The notes: a model not told the origin generated them from the sequence alone. 64,000 nt of DNA from CAUJIW01 sp963205175 (GCA_041060555.1 JBEUDS010000006.1), one strand, 5' to 3'. Positions 17,788 through 27,000 are shown, counted from the stretch's first letter. Translations and numbers: made by a program.

Positions 17788-20700
17788 CTAGTCCTCCAGC
17801 TCGGCCAGCCGCCGCTGTTCGCTACGCTGGCTGAGCAGCAGGTACATCACCGGCGTGACGATGCGCGACAGCAGGGTGGAGGAGACCAGGCCGCCGATGA
17901 TCACCCAGGCCAGCGGGGCGTAAAGCCCCGAACCGGACAGCGCCAGCGGCAGCAGGCCGCCGACGGCGGTGACCGAGGTCAGCAGCACCGGCAGGAAGCG
18001 GATCTCGCCGGCCCGCTCGATCGCCTCGCGCAGCGCCAGCCCCTCCCGGCGCAACTGGCTGGTGAAATCCACCAGCAGGATCGAGTTCTTGATCTCGATG
18101 CCGATCAGCGCGATGAAGCCGATGACGGCGGTGAACGACAGCGAATTGCCGGTCAGCGCCAGCGCGATCAGGCCGCCGAACACGCCCAGCGGAATGACGC
18201 CCGCCACCACCGCGGACTCGCGGAAATTACCGAACTCCAGCACCAGCACGGCGAGGATGCCGAAGATGGCCACCAGAATGGCGTCGCCAAGACCCGAGAA
18301 GCTGCGCGTCTGGGCTTCCGCTTCACCACCGGCGGAGAGCGTGTAGCCAGCCGGCAGCGGCAGGCTTTGCAGACGCTCGAACACTTCCTTGTTCACCTTG
18401 GAGGTCAGGTAGCCGTCACGGGTGTAGGCGGTCAGCGTGACGGTGCGCTTCTGCTTGAAGCGGTCGATCGCCGCCGGTGCCGACCGCAGTTCCGGCTTGG
18501 CGACCAGGCTGAGCGGAATCGAACTGCCATCGGTGAGCGGGACGTAGATGTGGTTGAGCGCGGAATAGGGCTGGCGCTCGTCCATCGGCAGGCGGACCTG
18601 CACCGGATAGGAGTCGCCGTCGGAATCGCGGTAGCTGGACGTCGCCTCGCCGGCCAGCGCCAGCCGGGTGACGCGGCGGATGCTGCCGGCCGGCACGCCC
18701 AGTGCCGCCGCCTTGGCCTCGTCGATGCCGAGATCAAGGTCGGTGCGGTCCAGCCGCAGCGGGTTGCTGATGTCGCGGGTGCCGGGGGTGGCGATGATCG
18801 CCTGCTCGGCGACGCCGGCGAGCCGCTTCAGCACGGTCATGTCGGGGCCGGAGATGCGCACCGCGATCGGCGCCTCGATCGGCGGGCCGTTCTGGAAGAT
18901 CTTGACCACGATGTCGGCGTCGGGGAAGCCCTCGAAACGGTGGCGCAGCCGCTCGACCAGCGCCGGGCCGTCGGTATTGTTCCAGTCCTTCACGGTGACG
19001 AACAGCTCGCCATACTGGGTGCGGTTTTCCTGCTGGCGGACGTTGTAGAACACCTGCGGGTTGCCGCGGCCGATGTTGCTGCTGACCGTCTCCACCATCG
19101 ATTCTTCGGCCAGCACTTTCTCGACGAAGCGCACGGCGCGGTCGCTGGCGGGCATCGCCGCGCCATCGGTGCTTTTCACCTCGATCAGGAAATAGGGCAC
19201 GTCGGCGGGCGGGAACATCGAGAAGCCGAGATAGGGCACCAGCGCGAAGGCCAGCCCGCACAGCGCGCCGGCCAGCGCCAGCGTCCGGCGTGGTTTCTCC
19301 AGCGCCAGGTGCAGCACCGGCGCGTACAGCCGGTGGATGCCGGTGGTCAGCCATTGCAGCAGGCGGTTGCCGTGGGCGCTTTCGTGGCGCGGCAGGATGC
19401 GGCTGGCGAGGAACGGGATGATGGTCAGCGAGACGATGAGCGAGGCGCCCACCGTCAGCAGTACGGTGAGCGGCAGCGAGCGGATGAAGCGGCCCGAGCC
19501 CTCGGGCAGGAACATCAGCGGCAGGAAGGCCAGCATCAAGGTGGCGGTGCAGCCGACCACGGCGACGGCGATCTGCCGGGTGGCGGCGAGTGCCGCCTCG
19601 CGCCGGCTGGCGCCTTCGCGCAGGTGGCGGGCGATGTTCTCGGTCACCACGATGGAATCGTCGACCAGCAGCCCGAGCGACAGCACGAAACCGGCGATGG
19701 ACAGCTGGTTGAGCGTGAAGCCGAGACCTTTGAGCGCGGTAAGACCGATGGCCAGCGACAGCGGGATCGAGATCATGACGACAATCGACGCCCGCACGCC
19801 CAGCGGCAGCAGCGTCACCAGCACCAGCGCCAGCGCGATGATAAAATCGCGTCCCAGATGCGCCAGCCGTTCATCGACCACGCGCGACTGGTCGAAGGCG
19901 CGTTCGAGTTTGATGTCGGGTGGCAGCGACGGCGCGAAGTCGTCCAGCACCTCGTTGATGCCCTGGCGCACGTCCATCAGGTTGACGCCGTTCTTCTGGG
20001 TTGCGGTGACGAAGATCGCCCGCTTGCCGTTGAAGCGGGTGAGGTGGGTCGCCTCTTCGGTCGACCACGACACGGTGGCGAGATCACGCACCCGCACCAC
20101 CCGGCCGGCCACCGACAGCACCGGCGTGTTCTCGACTTCCTCCAGGGTGCGGAAGGCGCCGCCGGCCTTCACGTTGAAGCGGCGGTCACCCACGTGCACG
20201 GCGCCCGCCGGCAGGTCGGCGCCCTGGGCGGTGAGCGCGTCGGCGATGGCGGTGACCGGGATCTTCAGTGCCGCCAGCCGGCCGAGATCGACCGCCACCC
20301 GCACCTCGGTTTGCGGCACGCCCCAGATCGAGGTCTTGCGCACGCCGGGCACCTGATTGAGCAGATCGCGCAGGTCGCGGGCGATCTTGTCCATCCGGCG
20401 GTAGGAGGCGTCCGGGCTGACCAGCGCCAGCTGGACCACCGCCGCCTCGGTGGTGCGCACCTTGCGGAATTCCAGCCGTTGCAGCCGCGACGGCAGGGTG
20501 GAGCGGATGGCGTTCACCTCCCGCACCACCTCGTCGAACTTGCGCTCGGCGTCGGTATCCCAGCCGAACTCGACGGTGACCACCGCCGAGCCGTCCTGGC
20601 TCACCGAGCGGATTTCCTTCACGTCATCGAGGCCCTGGAGCACGTCCTCGACCGGCTTGCTGACCAGCTGCTCCATGTCGGTGGGGTCGGCGCCCGGCAT

Positions 20701-20853
20701 CGCCGCCACGACGACGACGACGGGAATCGGGAAATGCGGGTCCATCGAGCGGGGGATGGTGTTGAGCGTGTTGTAGCCCAGCGCCGCCAGCAGCGTGAAC
20801 AGCAGCAGCGTGAACTGCCAGCGGCGGACCGCGAACTGAACCAGACCGCCCAT
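17788..20853 (-). CDS. RND efflux transporter permease (AcrB/MdtB-like)
   Basis: A 1021-residue inner-membrane proton-driven pump of the hydrophobe/amphiphile RND family. It has the expected layout: a membrane helix at about 15-32, a large periplasmic loop, helices 2-6 near 330-470, a second loop, and helices to the C-terminus. The proton-relay aspartates D398 and D399 are present in G-L-L-V-D-D-S-I. Substrates cannot be read from sequence. It starts two bases after the adaptor stop, so pump and adaptor are co-expressed. No outer-membrane channel gene is nearby, so a TolC-like protein encoded elsewhere is expected. Confidence 0.95.
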   Translation of the reverse strand: MGGLVQFAVRRWQFTLLLFTLLAALGYNTLNTIPRSMDPHFPIPVVVVVAAMPGADPTDMEQLVSKPVEDVLQGLDDVKEIRSVSQDGSAVVTVEFGWDTDAERKFDEVVREVNAIRSTLPSRLQRLEFRKVRTTEAAVVQLALVSPDASYRRMDKIARDLRDLLNQVPGVRKTSIWGVPQTEVRVAVDLGRLAALKIPVTAIADALTAQGADLPAGAVHVGDRRFNVKAGGAFRTLEEVENTPVLSVAGRVVRVRDLATVSWSTEEATHLTRFNGKRAIFVTATQKNGVNLMDVRQGINEVLDDFAPSLPPDIKLERAFDQSRVVDERLAHLGRDFIIALALVLVTLLPLGVRASIVVMISIPLSLAIGLTALKGLGFTLNQLSIAGFVLSLGLLVDDSIVVTENIARHLREGASRREAALAATRQIAVAVVGCTATLMLAFLPLMFLPEGSGRFIRSLPLTVLLTVGASLIVSLTIIPFLASRILPRHESAHGNRLLQWLTTGIHRLYAPVLHLALEKPRRTLALAGALCGLAFALVPYLGFSMFPPADVPYFLIEVKSTDGAAMPASDRAVRFVEKVLAEESMVETVSSNIGRGNPQVFYNVRQQENRTQYGELFVTVKDWNNTDGPALVERLRHRFEGFPDADIVVKIFQNGPPIEAPIAVRISGPDMTVLKRLAGVAEQAIIATPGTRDISNPLRLDRTDLDLGIDEAKAAALGVPAGSIRRVTRLALAGEATSSYRDSDGDSYPVQVRLPMDERQPYSALNHIYVPLTDGSSIPLSLVAKPELRSAPAAIDRFKQKRTVTLTAYTRDGYLTSKVNKEVFERLQSLPLPAGYTLSAGGEAEAQTRSFSGLGDAILVAIFGILAVLVLEFGNFRESAVVAGVIPLGVFGGLIALALTGNSLSFTAVIGFIALIGIEIKNSILLVDFTSQLRREGLALREAIERAGEIRFLPVLLTSVTAVGGLLPLALSGSGLYAPLAWVIIGGLVSSTLLSRIVTPVMYLLLSQRSEQRRLAELED

Positions 20854-20855
20854 GC

Positions 20856-21959
20856 TCAGCCCCGGTTCGCCGGGTGGCCGGTGGCAGGGGTCAGGCGCGG
20901 GGTGATTTTCATGCCGTCACGCACCCGGTCGGTGCCGGCCACCACCACCTGCTCGCCGGCGGCGAGCCCGGCGCTGACAATGGCCCACTGGTCGTCGAAA
21001 CTGCGCAGCGCGACGCGGCGACTGCGGGCGACACGGCTTTTCGGGTCGACGACATAGATGAAGGCCTCGTCCGCCCGGCCGTTCATCAAGGCCATGGCGG
21101 GAATGGCGACCATGGTGGCCGCGCCATCACGGCGGGTTGGCACCAGCGCGTCGCCGATCAGGCCGCTGCGCAGCCCCGGTGCGGCCGGCAGGGCGATGCG
21201 GACATCGAAGGTGCCGGTGCGATCGTCGCTGCGCGCGGCGACCTCGATGATCTTGCCCGAAAGTTGCTGGCCCACCCCGTCGAGTTCCACTGGCAGCGTG
21301 TCGCCCAGGCGCACGGTGGCGAGCTGGGCGTCGGACAGCGGCACCTCCAGCACATAGCCCTGGTCCACCTTGCCCAGCCGCAGCACCGGCGTGCCGGGGC
21401 TGAGCACCTGACCGGGCTCGGCCAGCCGACGCTGCACGACGCCGTCGGTCGGCGCCCGCAGCACCGACCAGCGCAGGTTGAAGGCAGCGGTGTCGAGTTG
21501 CGCGGCGGCGGCCTTGTCGGCAGCCTGCGCGGCTTCCAGCCGCTGGGTGGTGGCCCAGCCGTCGGCGACCAGCTTTTCCACCCGCGCCAGTTCGGCGCGG
21601 GCCTTGTCGCGGTTGGCGGCGGCCTCGCGCCGACCAGCCTCGACCTCCATGGTGTCGAGCGCCGCCAGCACCTGGCCGGCCCGCACCGGCGTGCCGGCGT
21701 CCACCAGCACCCTGGCGACGACACCGCCGACCTTGAAGGCGAGGTCCGCCTCGCGGCGCAGCCGCACGGTGCCGGTGGCCCGCGCGGTGGCGGTGCCGGC
21801 GGCGGGCTCGGCGACTGCCACGGCGATCACGGGCGCTGTCGATTCGGGCGTGGCGGGCGTCGGGTCGCCACCGCAGCCGGCCAGCAGGGCGGCGACGGCA
21901 AGTCCGGGCACGGCCGCGCGGAGCTGGCGGATGACGTGGCGGGCGAGGGGCTGCGTCAT
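20856..21959 (-). CDS. RND efflux periplasmic adaptor subunit (lipoprotein)
   Basis: A 367-residue membrane-fusion protein that couples the RND pump to an outer-membrane channel. The N-terminus carries a signal with lipobox L-L-A-G-C (cysteine near residue 29). Then come the first half of the lipoyl-like domain, a helical hairpin rich in A-x-A-R-A-E-L (about 115-165), the second lipoyl half R-A-P-T-D-G-V-V-Q-R, and the beta-barrel. It is divergent from the TetR gene, and the palindrome in the shared intergenic region suggests repression by that regulator. Confidence 0.93.
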   Translation of the reverse strand: MTQPLARHVIRQLRAAVPGLAVAALLAGCGGDPTPATPESTAPVIAVAVAEPAAGTATARATGTVRLRREADLAFKVGGVVARVLVDAGTPVRAGQVLAALDTMEVEAGRREAAANRDKARAELARVEKLVADGWATTQRLEAAQAADKAAAAQLDTAAFNLRWSVLRAPTDGVVQRRLAEPGQVLSPGTPVLRLGKVDQGYVLEVPLSDAQLATVRLGDTLPVELDGVGQQLSGKIIEVAARSDDRTGTFDVRIALPAAPGLRSGLIGDALVPTRRDGAATMVAIPAMALMNGRADEAFIYVVDPKSRVARSRRVALRSFDDQWAIVSAGLAAGEQVVVAGTDRVRDGMKITPRLTPATGHPANRG

Positions 21960-22049
21960 GGCACTCTACTCAACGGATCGGGGATTTAGGGGCAATCGCG
22001 ACAACATCGAATTTTCTATACTGACTGGTACACAAAAATTGATTATATG

Positions 22050-22065
22050 TAAACTCATGAGTTTA
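22050..22065. promoter_or_regulatory. perfect 16-bp palindrome, likely TetR operator
   Basis: TAAACTCATGAGTTTA is fully self-complementary and lies in the AT-rich divergent region. On the plus strand it sits between TTGATT (22040-22045) and the TetR start; on the minus strand a TATAAT (22047-22042) lies next to it on the efflux-gene side. Binding there could block both promoters, the usual autoregulatory layout of AcrR/TetR-controlled pumps. Confidence 0.65.
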
Positions 22066-22077
22066 GAAATAAGCGAT

Positions 22078-22743
22078 ATGCCCGCCCGCACGATGGCGAC
22101 GGCCCGCAAGCGCGGGCGGCCGCTCGACGCCGCCAAGCGTGCCGCCATCCTGGAGGCGGCGGGCCAGCTGTTCCTCGCCCAGGGCTACGAAGGCACCAGC
22201 ATGGACGCGGTGGCCGCCGCCGCCGGCGTATCCAAGCTGACGGTGTACAAGCGTTTCGCCGGCAAGGAGGCGCTGTTCGCCCAGGTGATCCGCGCCAAGT
22301 GCGACCGCATGATGGACCCCTTCGCCATCGAGCAGGTGCAGGCGGCCGATCCGCGCGCCGGCATGATGGTGGTCGGGCGGCTGTTCCTCGACCTGATTCT
22401 CGATCCGCAGGCGATCGCCGCCCACCGGCTGGTGCTGATCGAGGGCCCGCGCGAGCCCCGGCTGGCGCAGCTGTTCTTCGAGAACGCCGTCGAGCAGACG
22501 GTGGCCAAGACCGCCGCCTTCCTCGACCGGCACCGCCAGGCGGGTCGGCTGCGTTTCGCCGACGCGCGCGAGGCGGCGGCGCAGTTCATCTGTCTGCTCA
22601 AGGGCAATCCGCACATGGTGGTGATGCTCGGCCTGCGGCCGCTGGCCGAGGGCGAGCTGGAGGCGCATATCGCCACCTGCGTCGACCTGCTGCTGGCGGC
22701 ATGGCGGCCGGAGACGGCGACCGCTCAGCCGGCGGCGAGGTAG
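22078..22743 (+). CDS. TetR/AcrR family regulator of the adjacent RND pump
   Basis: A 221-residue TetR-type regulator. The helix-turn-helix is clear: G-T-S-M-D-A-V-A-A-A-A-G-V-S-K-L-T-V-Y-K-R-F near residues 40-61, preceded by a basic R-K-R-G-R-P arm. The start at 22078 is preferred because an in-frame ATG at 22057 lies inside the operator-like palindrome. The C-terminal region resembles the TetR_C domain of AcrR-like proteins (L-I-E-G-P-R-E-P-R). Being divergent from the efflux genes, it likely represses them and itself. Its 3' end overlaps the convergent ygfZ gene by 19 bases. Confidence 0.9.
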   Translation: MPARTMATARKRGRPLDAAKRAAILEAAGQLFLAQGYEGTSMDAVAAAAGVSKLTVYKRFAGKEALFAQVIRAKCDRMMDPFAIEQVQAADPRAGMMVVGRLFLDLILDPQAIAAHRLVLIEGPREPRLAQLFFENAVEQTVAKTAAFLDRHRQAGRLRFADAREAAAQFICLLKGNPHMVVMLGLRPLAEGELEAHIATCVDLLLAAWRPETATAQPAAR

Positions 22744-23585
22744 TCCGGCCGTCGCACCGTCACCGGCTGGCCGCCCAGCGTCAGGGCCGCGCCATCCTCG
22801 ACATACTCCATCCGCATCAGCGCCAGTCCGAGGTCGCCGTCGCGCGCCACCAGATCCCCGGCGGGTTTGCCGTCTCCCGAGCGAATCACGGTGTCGTCGC
22901 CCAGCTCGTCACCGGAGGCAGCGCCGGGCAGGTCGAGCGGCAGCAGCCGCTTGCGCACCTTGTTGCGGAAGTGCATCCGCGCCGTGTTCTCCTGGCCGAC
23001 GTAGCAGCCCTTGCGGAAGTCGACGCCGTTGAGTTCCCCGGCGTTGGTCTCCAGCCACAGCAGGGCATCGACGCCCACCTCGGCCGCGCCTTCCGGCACC
23101 CCGAGGCGCCAGCGATGCCGGCGGTAGGCCTCGGGCGTCGCGGTGGATGCGGTGTCGTTGGCGGCGGCGATCCAGCGCCAGCCCAGCGCCGGCAGGCGCG
23201 GGTCGGGTTGCGCGCCGGCCGGTGGCGTGCCGTCGCCCCAGGCGGCGAACACCGCCAGATCGGGGCGCGGCGTCAGTGTCACCGCGGCGCGCAGCCGATA
23301 CATCGTCAGCCGTCGGGTCAGGTCGGCCAGGCGGCTGGCATCGGCGTCGACGAGCAGGCCGCCGGCGCCGTCGTCGAACACCATCAGGTCGAACAGGCAC
23401 TTGCCCTGCGGGCTGAGCAGGCCGGCCCACACCGGCCGGTCCGGCGTGACGGCGGTGACGCTGTTGGTGAGCAGACCTTGCAGGAAGGCGCGGGCGTCCG
23501 GGCCGCCGACCGCCAGCACGGCGCGAGTCGGCAAGCGGGTGCGGTGGAGGCCGGGCGCGGCGGGTGACGTGGCATCGAGACTCAT
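22725..23585 (-). CDS. ygfZ: folate-binding protein YgfZ/GcvT family
   Basis: A 286-residue GcvT-fold protein that takes part in the maintenance or repair of certain iron-sulfur enzymes, using folate. The diagnostic K-G-C-Y-V-G-Q-E motif is present near residue 195, with the conserved cysteine. N-terminal G-P-D-A-R-A-F-L-Q-G-L-L-T-N-S is also typical. It is monocistronic, convergent with the TetR gene and divergent from the dihydroorotase gene 114 bases away. Confidence 0.92.
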   Translation of the reverse strand: MSLDATSPAAPGLHRTRLPTRAVLAVGGPDARAFLQGLLTNSVTAVTPDRPVWAGLLSPQGKCLFDLMVFDDGAGGLLVDADASRLADLTRRLTMYRLRAAVTLTPRPDLAVFAAWGDGTPPAGAQPDPRLPALGWRWIAAANDTASTATPEAYRRHRWRLGVPEGAAEVGVDALLWLETNAGELNGVDFRKGCYVGQENTARMHFRNKVRKRLLPLDLPGAASGDELGDDTVIRSGDGKPAGDLVARDGDLGLALMRMEYVEDGAALTLGGQPVTVRRPDYLAAG

Positions 23586-23699
23586 GGTGGCTCCAAGATA
23601 GTCGGCTGGCGGCCTGTCTCAAGGGATAAGCCATCAATGGCACCGCGCGCCTGCGCCACCAGTGGATTATCGTGCGTGGTCGGCTTATAGATCGAGCCT

Positions 23700-25049
23700 A
23701 TGACCGACAGTCTCGACATGATCCTGAAAAACGGCACGGTGGTGACACCGGGCGGGGCGCAACGGGTGGACGTCGGCGTGCGCGCCGGCCGCATCGTGGA
23801 ACTCGGCGACCTGGCGTCCGCGTCGGCCGGCGAGGTGGTGGACTGCACCGGCCTGCACGTGCTGCCGGGCGTCATCGACACCCAGGTGCACTTCCGGGAG
23901 CCCGGTCTGGAGCACAAGGAAGACCTGGCGACCGGCTCGCTGGCGGCGGTGATGGGCGGCGTGACCGCGGTGTTCGAGATGCCCAACACCAAGCCCAGCA
24001 CCACCACGGCCGCCGACATCGCCGACAAGGTGGCCCGCGCCAAGGGGCGCATGTGGTGCGATCACGCGTTCTACGTTGGCGCCACCGCCGACAACATTGC
24101 CGACCTGCCCGAGTATGAACGGGTGCCGGGTTGCTGCGGCGTCAAGGTGTTCATGGGGGCCTCGACCGGCGATCTGCTGGTGTGGGACGACCCGACGCTG
24201 GAAAAGGTGCTGGCGCACGGTCAGCGCCGTGTCGCCATCCACTGCGAGGACGAGGAGCGGATGCGCGCCCGCAAGGCGCTCGCGCTCGACGGCAGGCCGG
24301 AGACGCACCCGGTCTGGCGTGACGACGAGTCGGCGCTGCTGGCGACCCGGCGGGCGGTGGCGCTGGCGCGCAAGACCGGCCGGCGTGTCCACATCCTGCA
24401 CGTCACCACGCCTGCCGAAATGGCCTTCCTGCGCGACCACAAGGACATCGCCACCGTCGAGACGACGCCGCAGCATCTGACGCTGGGCGGGCCGGATTGT
24501 TACGAGCGGCTGGGCACCTTCGCGCAGATGAACCCGCCGATCCGCTCGGCGGCACACCGCGACGGCCTGTGGCACTGGGTCGGTCAGGGCGTGGTGGACG
24601 TCATCGGGTCCGACCACGCGCCGCACACCATCGAGGAAAAGGCGAAGCCTTATCCGCAGTCGCCCTCGGGGATGCCGGGGGTGCAGACACTGCTGCCGTT
24701 GCTGCTCGACCACATGGCACACGGCAGGCTGAGCCTCGACCGGCTGGTCGACCTGACCTCCGCCGGTGCCGCCCGGGTCTGGGGGCTGGTCGGCAAGGGG
24801 CGCATCGTCGCCGGCTATGAAGCGGATTTCACCGTGGTCGACCTCAAGAAGCAGTGGACGGTCAGCGAGGACTGGCTGGCCAGCCGCGCCGGCTGGTCGC
24901 CGTTCACCGGCATGACGCTCACCGGCAAGGCCATCGGCACCATCATCCGTGGCCAGCGGGTGATGTGGGAGGACGCGGTGCCGGGGACGCCGATCGGCGC
25001 GCCCTTGCGCTTTCACGATACCTGGGCGGGCGGGGGCGCTCGCTCATGA
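23700..25049 (+). CDS. pyrC: dihydroorotase (class I-like, alphaproteobacterial subtype)
   Basis: A 449-residue amidohydrolase assigned to pyrimidine synthesis (carbamoyl-aspartate to dihydroorotate). The bridging lysine is K149 (C-G-V-K-V-F), metal histidines lie near H181 and H231/H234, and the catalytic aspartate is D305 (G-S-D-H-A-P-H). The first metal motif, normally H-x-H, reads D-T-Q-V-H-F-R-E-P-G: Q62 replaces the first histidine while H64 remains. A subgroup of alphaproteobacterial homologues appears to share this. No pyrB is adjacent, so the true substrate could be another cyclic amide. Confidence 0.82.
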   Translation: MTDSLDMILKNGTVVTPGGAQRVDVGVRAGRIVELGDLASASAGEVVDCTGLHVLPGVIDTQVHFREPGLEHKEDLATGSLAAVMGGVTAVFEMPNTKPSTTTAADIADKVARAKGRMWCDHAFYVGATADNIADLPEYERVPGCCGVKVFMGASTGDLLVWDDPTLEKVLAHGQRRVAIHCEDEERMRARKALALDGRPETHPVWRDDESALLATRRAVALARKTGRRVHILHVTTPAEMAFLRDHKDIATVETTPQHLTLGGPDCYERLGTFAQMNPPIRSAAHRDGLWHWVGQGVVDVIGSDHAPHTIEEKAKPYPQSPSGMPGVQTLLPLLLDHMAHGRLSLDRLVDLTSAGAARVWGLVGKGRIVAGYEADFTVVDLKKQWTVSEDWLASRAGWSPFTGMTLTGKAIGTIIRGQRVMWEDAVPGTPIGAPLRFHDTWAGGGARS

Positions 25050-25519
25050 TCCTGGCGACCATGGCGGATGACGCGCTGCCGATCGCCCATCTGATCCAGC
25101 TGGCCCTGGCGCCGGTGTTCCTGCTGACCGGCGTGGGTTCCATCCTCAATGTGTTGACCGCGCGGCTCAATCGTATCGTCGACCGGGCACGGCTTCAGGA
25201 GTCGCGCTGGGCGCAGGCCAACGAAGCGCAGCGGACGGAAATCTACCGGATTCTCGCCGCGCTGTCGCAGCGTATGCGACTGATCAACTGGGCGATCGGC
25301 CTGTGCGTGGTGTGCGCGGTGCTGATCTGCGTGGTGGTGGCCATCATGTTCATCTCGCAGTTCAGCCGGCTTGATTTCTCGCAGATCGTCGCCGGACTGT
25401 TCATTGGCGCCATGGCCGCGCTGACGGTGGGGCTGGTGCTGTTCCTGCGGGAAATCCTGATCGCCACCGCCTCGGTGCGCATCGGCATTGACGACATCAA
25501 GGCACCGTCCGGCCACTGA
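25046..25519 (+). CDS. DUF2721 family membrane protein
   Basis: A 157-residue inner-membrane protein. The ATG overlaps the dihydroorotase stop (ATGA). An N-terminal hydrophobic segment with L-A-P-V-F-L-L-T-G-V-G, then L-N-V-L-T-A-R-L-N-R-I-V-D-R-A-R, is the DUF2721 signature. Two further membrane segments lie at about 80-105 and 115-140. Function unknown; the family is common in proteobacteria. Coupling to the upstream gene gives no clear functional hint. Confidence 0.85.
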   Translation: MILATMADDALPIAHLIQLALAPVFLLTGVGSILNVLTARLNRIVDRARLQESRWAQANEAQRTEIYRILAALSQRMRLINWAIGLCVVCAVLICVVVAIMFISQFSRLDFSQIVAGLFIGAMAALTVGLVLFLREILIATASVRIGIDDIKAPSGH

Positions 25520-25539
25520 GCCGGGGGCGCGACCGGTCG

Positions 25540-26340
25540 TCAGTCGGGGCGGGAGGAGGATGTCGGCCTGTGCCGGCGGCGACCCGCCAGGGCCAGGCCC
25601 GCGAGGCCGCCCAGCATCAGCGTCACGCTGCCAGGTTCCGGCACCTTGACGGTCGTGCCGCTGGAGCCGGTGATGCCGGACGAGCTGCTGGAGCCGCCGC
25701 TTGATGATCCGCCACCGGAGCCGCCGGAGGAACCACTGCCGGAGCCGCCGGAGGAGCCGCCGCTGGAGCTGCCCGACGAGTCGTCGCCACCCGAGCCTGA
25801 ACCGCTGCCGGAACCGCCACTCGATCCCGAGCCGCCCAGCGCCAGCGGCACAGTGGTGCCGCCCGTGCTGACCGGGGTGTAGCTGGGGCGGGAAATACGG
25901 GTCGCGGGCGGGCTGGACAGCGCGGCAATCCGGTTGCCGCCCGCCGCGGGGTCAGGGAATGCGGGTGTCGCTTCACCGGCCGGTGCAATGCTGGCGATGT
26001 CATCAAGCAGGGTGGCGATCTGGTCGGCATTCTTGCCGGCACCGGGGCAGGCGCCCGGAATTTCTTCCGGGGCCGCGCTGGCGGTCACGACCTTAGGCTT
26101 GGCCTTCCGGGGCTTGGTCGATTTCCGGGCGGCTTTCTTGATCTTGGTTTTTGGCTTCGTCGACTTGCTGACTTTCACGACCTTTGCCGGCGCGCTGGTC
26201 ACCTGCTGTTTGCTGGCACCATTGATGACGATGGGGTCGCAGTCGTCGTCGGCGGCCTTGGCTGCCGGGGCGGCGGCGAGCGCGGCCGGCGCGCTGAACA
26301 TCAGCAGCGCGGGCAGGAGGGCTGCCCGCAGCAGCGCCAT
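25540..26340 (-). CDS. PEP-CTERM sorting-domain secreted protein, Lys- and Ser/Gly-rich
   Basis: A 266-residue exported protein. The start at 26340 (M-A-L-L-R-A-A-L-L-P) gives a clean signal peptide ending near A-A-L-A-A. Then come a lysine-rich block (about 45-80, K-S-T-K-P-K-T-K-I-K-K), a middle part, and a long Ser/Gly tract (about 165-225). The end is a PEP-CTERM tripartite signal: V-P-E-P-G at 233-237, a membrane helix, and R-R-R-H-R. PEP-CTERM proteins are cut and transferred by an exosortase (EpsH/XrtA), often in exopolysaccharide-producing bacteria. No exosortase is in the window. The glycine/serine tract suggests a glycosylated or matrix-associated surface protein. Confidence 0.85.
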   Translation of the reverse strand: MALLRAALLPALLMFSAPAALAAAPAAKAADDDCDPIVINGASKQQVTSAPAKVVKVSKSTKPKTKIKKAARKSTKPRKAKPKVVTASAAPEEIPGACPGAGKNADQIATLLDDIASIAPAGEATPAFPDPAAGGNRIAALSSPPATRISRPSYTPVSTGGTTVPLALGGSGSSGGSGSGSGSGGDDSSGSSSGGSSGGSGSGSSGGSGGGSSSGGSSSSSGITGSSGTTVKVPEPGSVTLMLGGLAGLALAGRRRHRPTSSSRPD

Positions 26341-26625
26341 GTTGCGCGCGGTTGCGCGAGGAACGGTGCCCAAGGGGGCGCTCGTTCGCGCTGCCGCCCG
26401 GGCACTTGGGGGGCGCCCCCCCGACTGGTTCGGAATCATGATATTGCCCACCCGTTCAGCGACCATTTTTTCTAACGTGGGCCGCATGATACGGGCGCGA
26501 ATCTGTACAGGCGGTGAATATCGGCCACCGTAAGGTTAACAATCACTTGAAATCCGGCGATTTTTTGCGGCGGGTGTGCCTGTGCCCGCCGGCTCCTCAT
26601 GACGGCCGTGCTCTCGGGCGCGGAT

Positions 26626-27000
26626 TCAGTGCGCCGCGACGCTGATGCCGTGCAGCGCCAGCCGGTCGGGAGTCAGATCCTGCACCGTCACCACCCGGAT
26701 GGCCACCACCCGTTCGTCGCGGGTCCGTACCCAGTCGTCGAGGAAGGCCGTCAGCACCGGGTAGTCGGGGGCCTGGTCCATATCCTGCCAGACCATGGTG
26801 CGCATCACGCCCGGCGCGTTGGGGTGCTCGACCTGAATTTCAGCGCTGGTCATGCGATAGCCGCGCTGCCAGAAGTCCCGGTCAAGCGGCGGACCGACGA
26901 CGTCGGCAACCGACGCGAGGGGGGCGGCCTGATCGGCCGGCGTCACATCATCAAGCAGACGCTCGTCGAGACTCAGGGCGGATTTCAGCACGTTGGTCAT
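26626..27000 (-). CDS. Usg family protein
   Basis: A 124-residue soluble protein. The start at 27000 (M-T-N-V-L-K-S-A-L) avoids an upstream extension into non-coding DNA. The core W-Q-R-G-Y-R-M-T-S-A-E-I, then M-V-W-Q-D-M-D-Q-A-P-D-Y-P-V-L and F-L-D-D-W, follows the pattern of Usg proteins, first seen near trp genes in alphaproteobacteria. An N-terminal stretch of about 45 residues is extra. No biochemical role is established. The assignment rests on motif memory, so it is moderate. Confidence 0.5.
   Translation of the reverse strand: MTNVLKSALSLDERLLDDVTPADQAAPLASVADVVGPPLDRDFWQRGYRMTSAEIQVEHPNAPGVMRTMVWQDMDQAPDYPVLTAFLDDWVRTRDERVVAIRVVTVQDLTPDRLALHGISVAAH

Noticed and set aside
17752..21057. 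Antisense frame of 1101 codons across the RND permease
   Set aside because: Low-complexity H/Q/R/D-rich translation opposite a clear transporter gene; no binding site or domain.
25570..26487. Longer PEP-CTERM protein starting at 26487
   Set aside because: The upstream extension would bury the signal peptide at residue 50; the start at 26340 gives a proper N-terminal signal.
26536..26550. CtrA-like half sites TTAA-N7-TTGA before the PEP-CTERM gene
   Set aside because: One mismatch and about 200 bases upstream of the start; too weak to list as a regulatory site.
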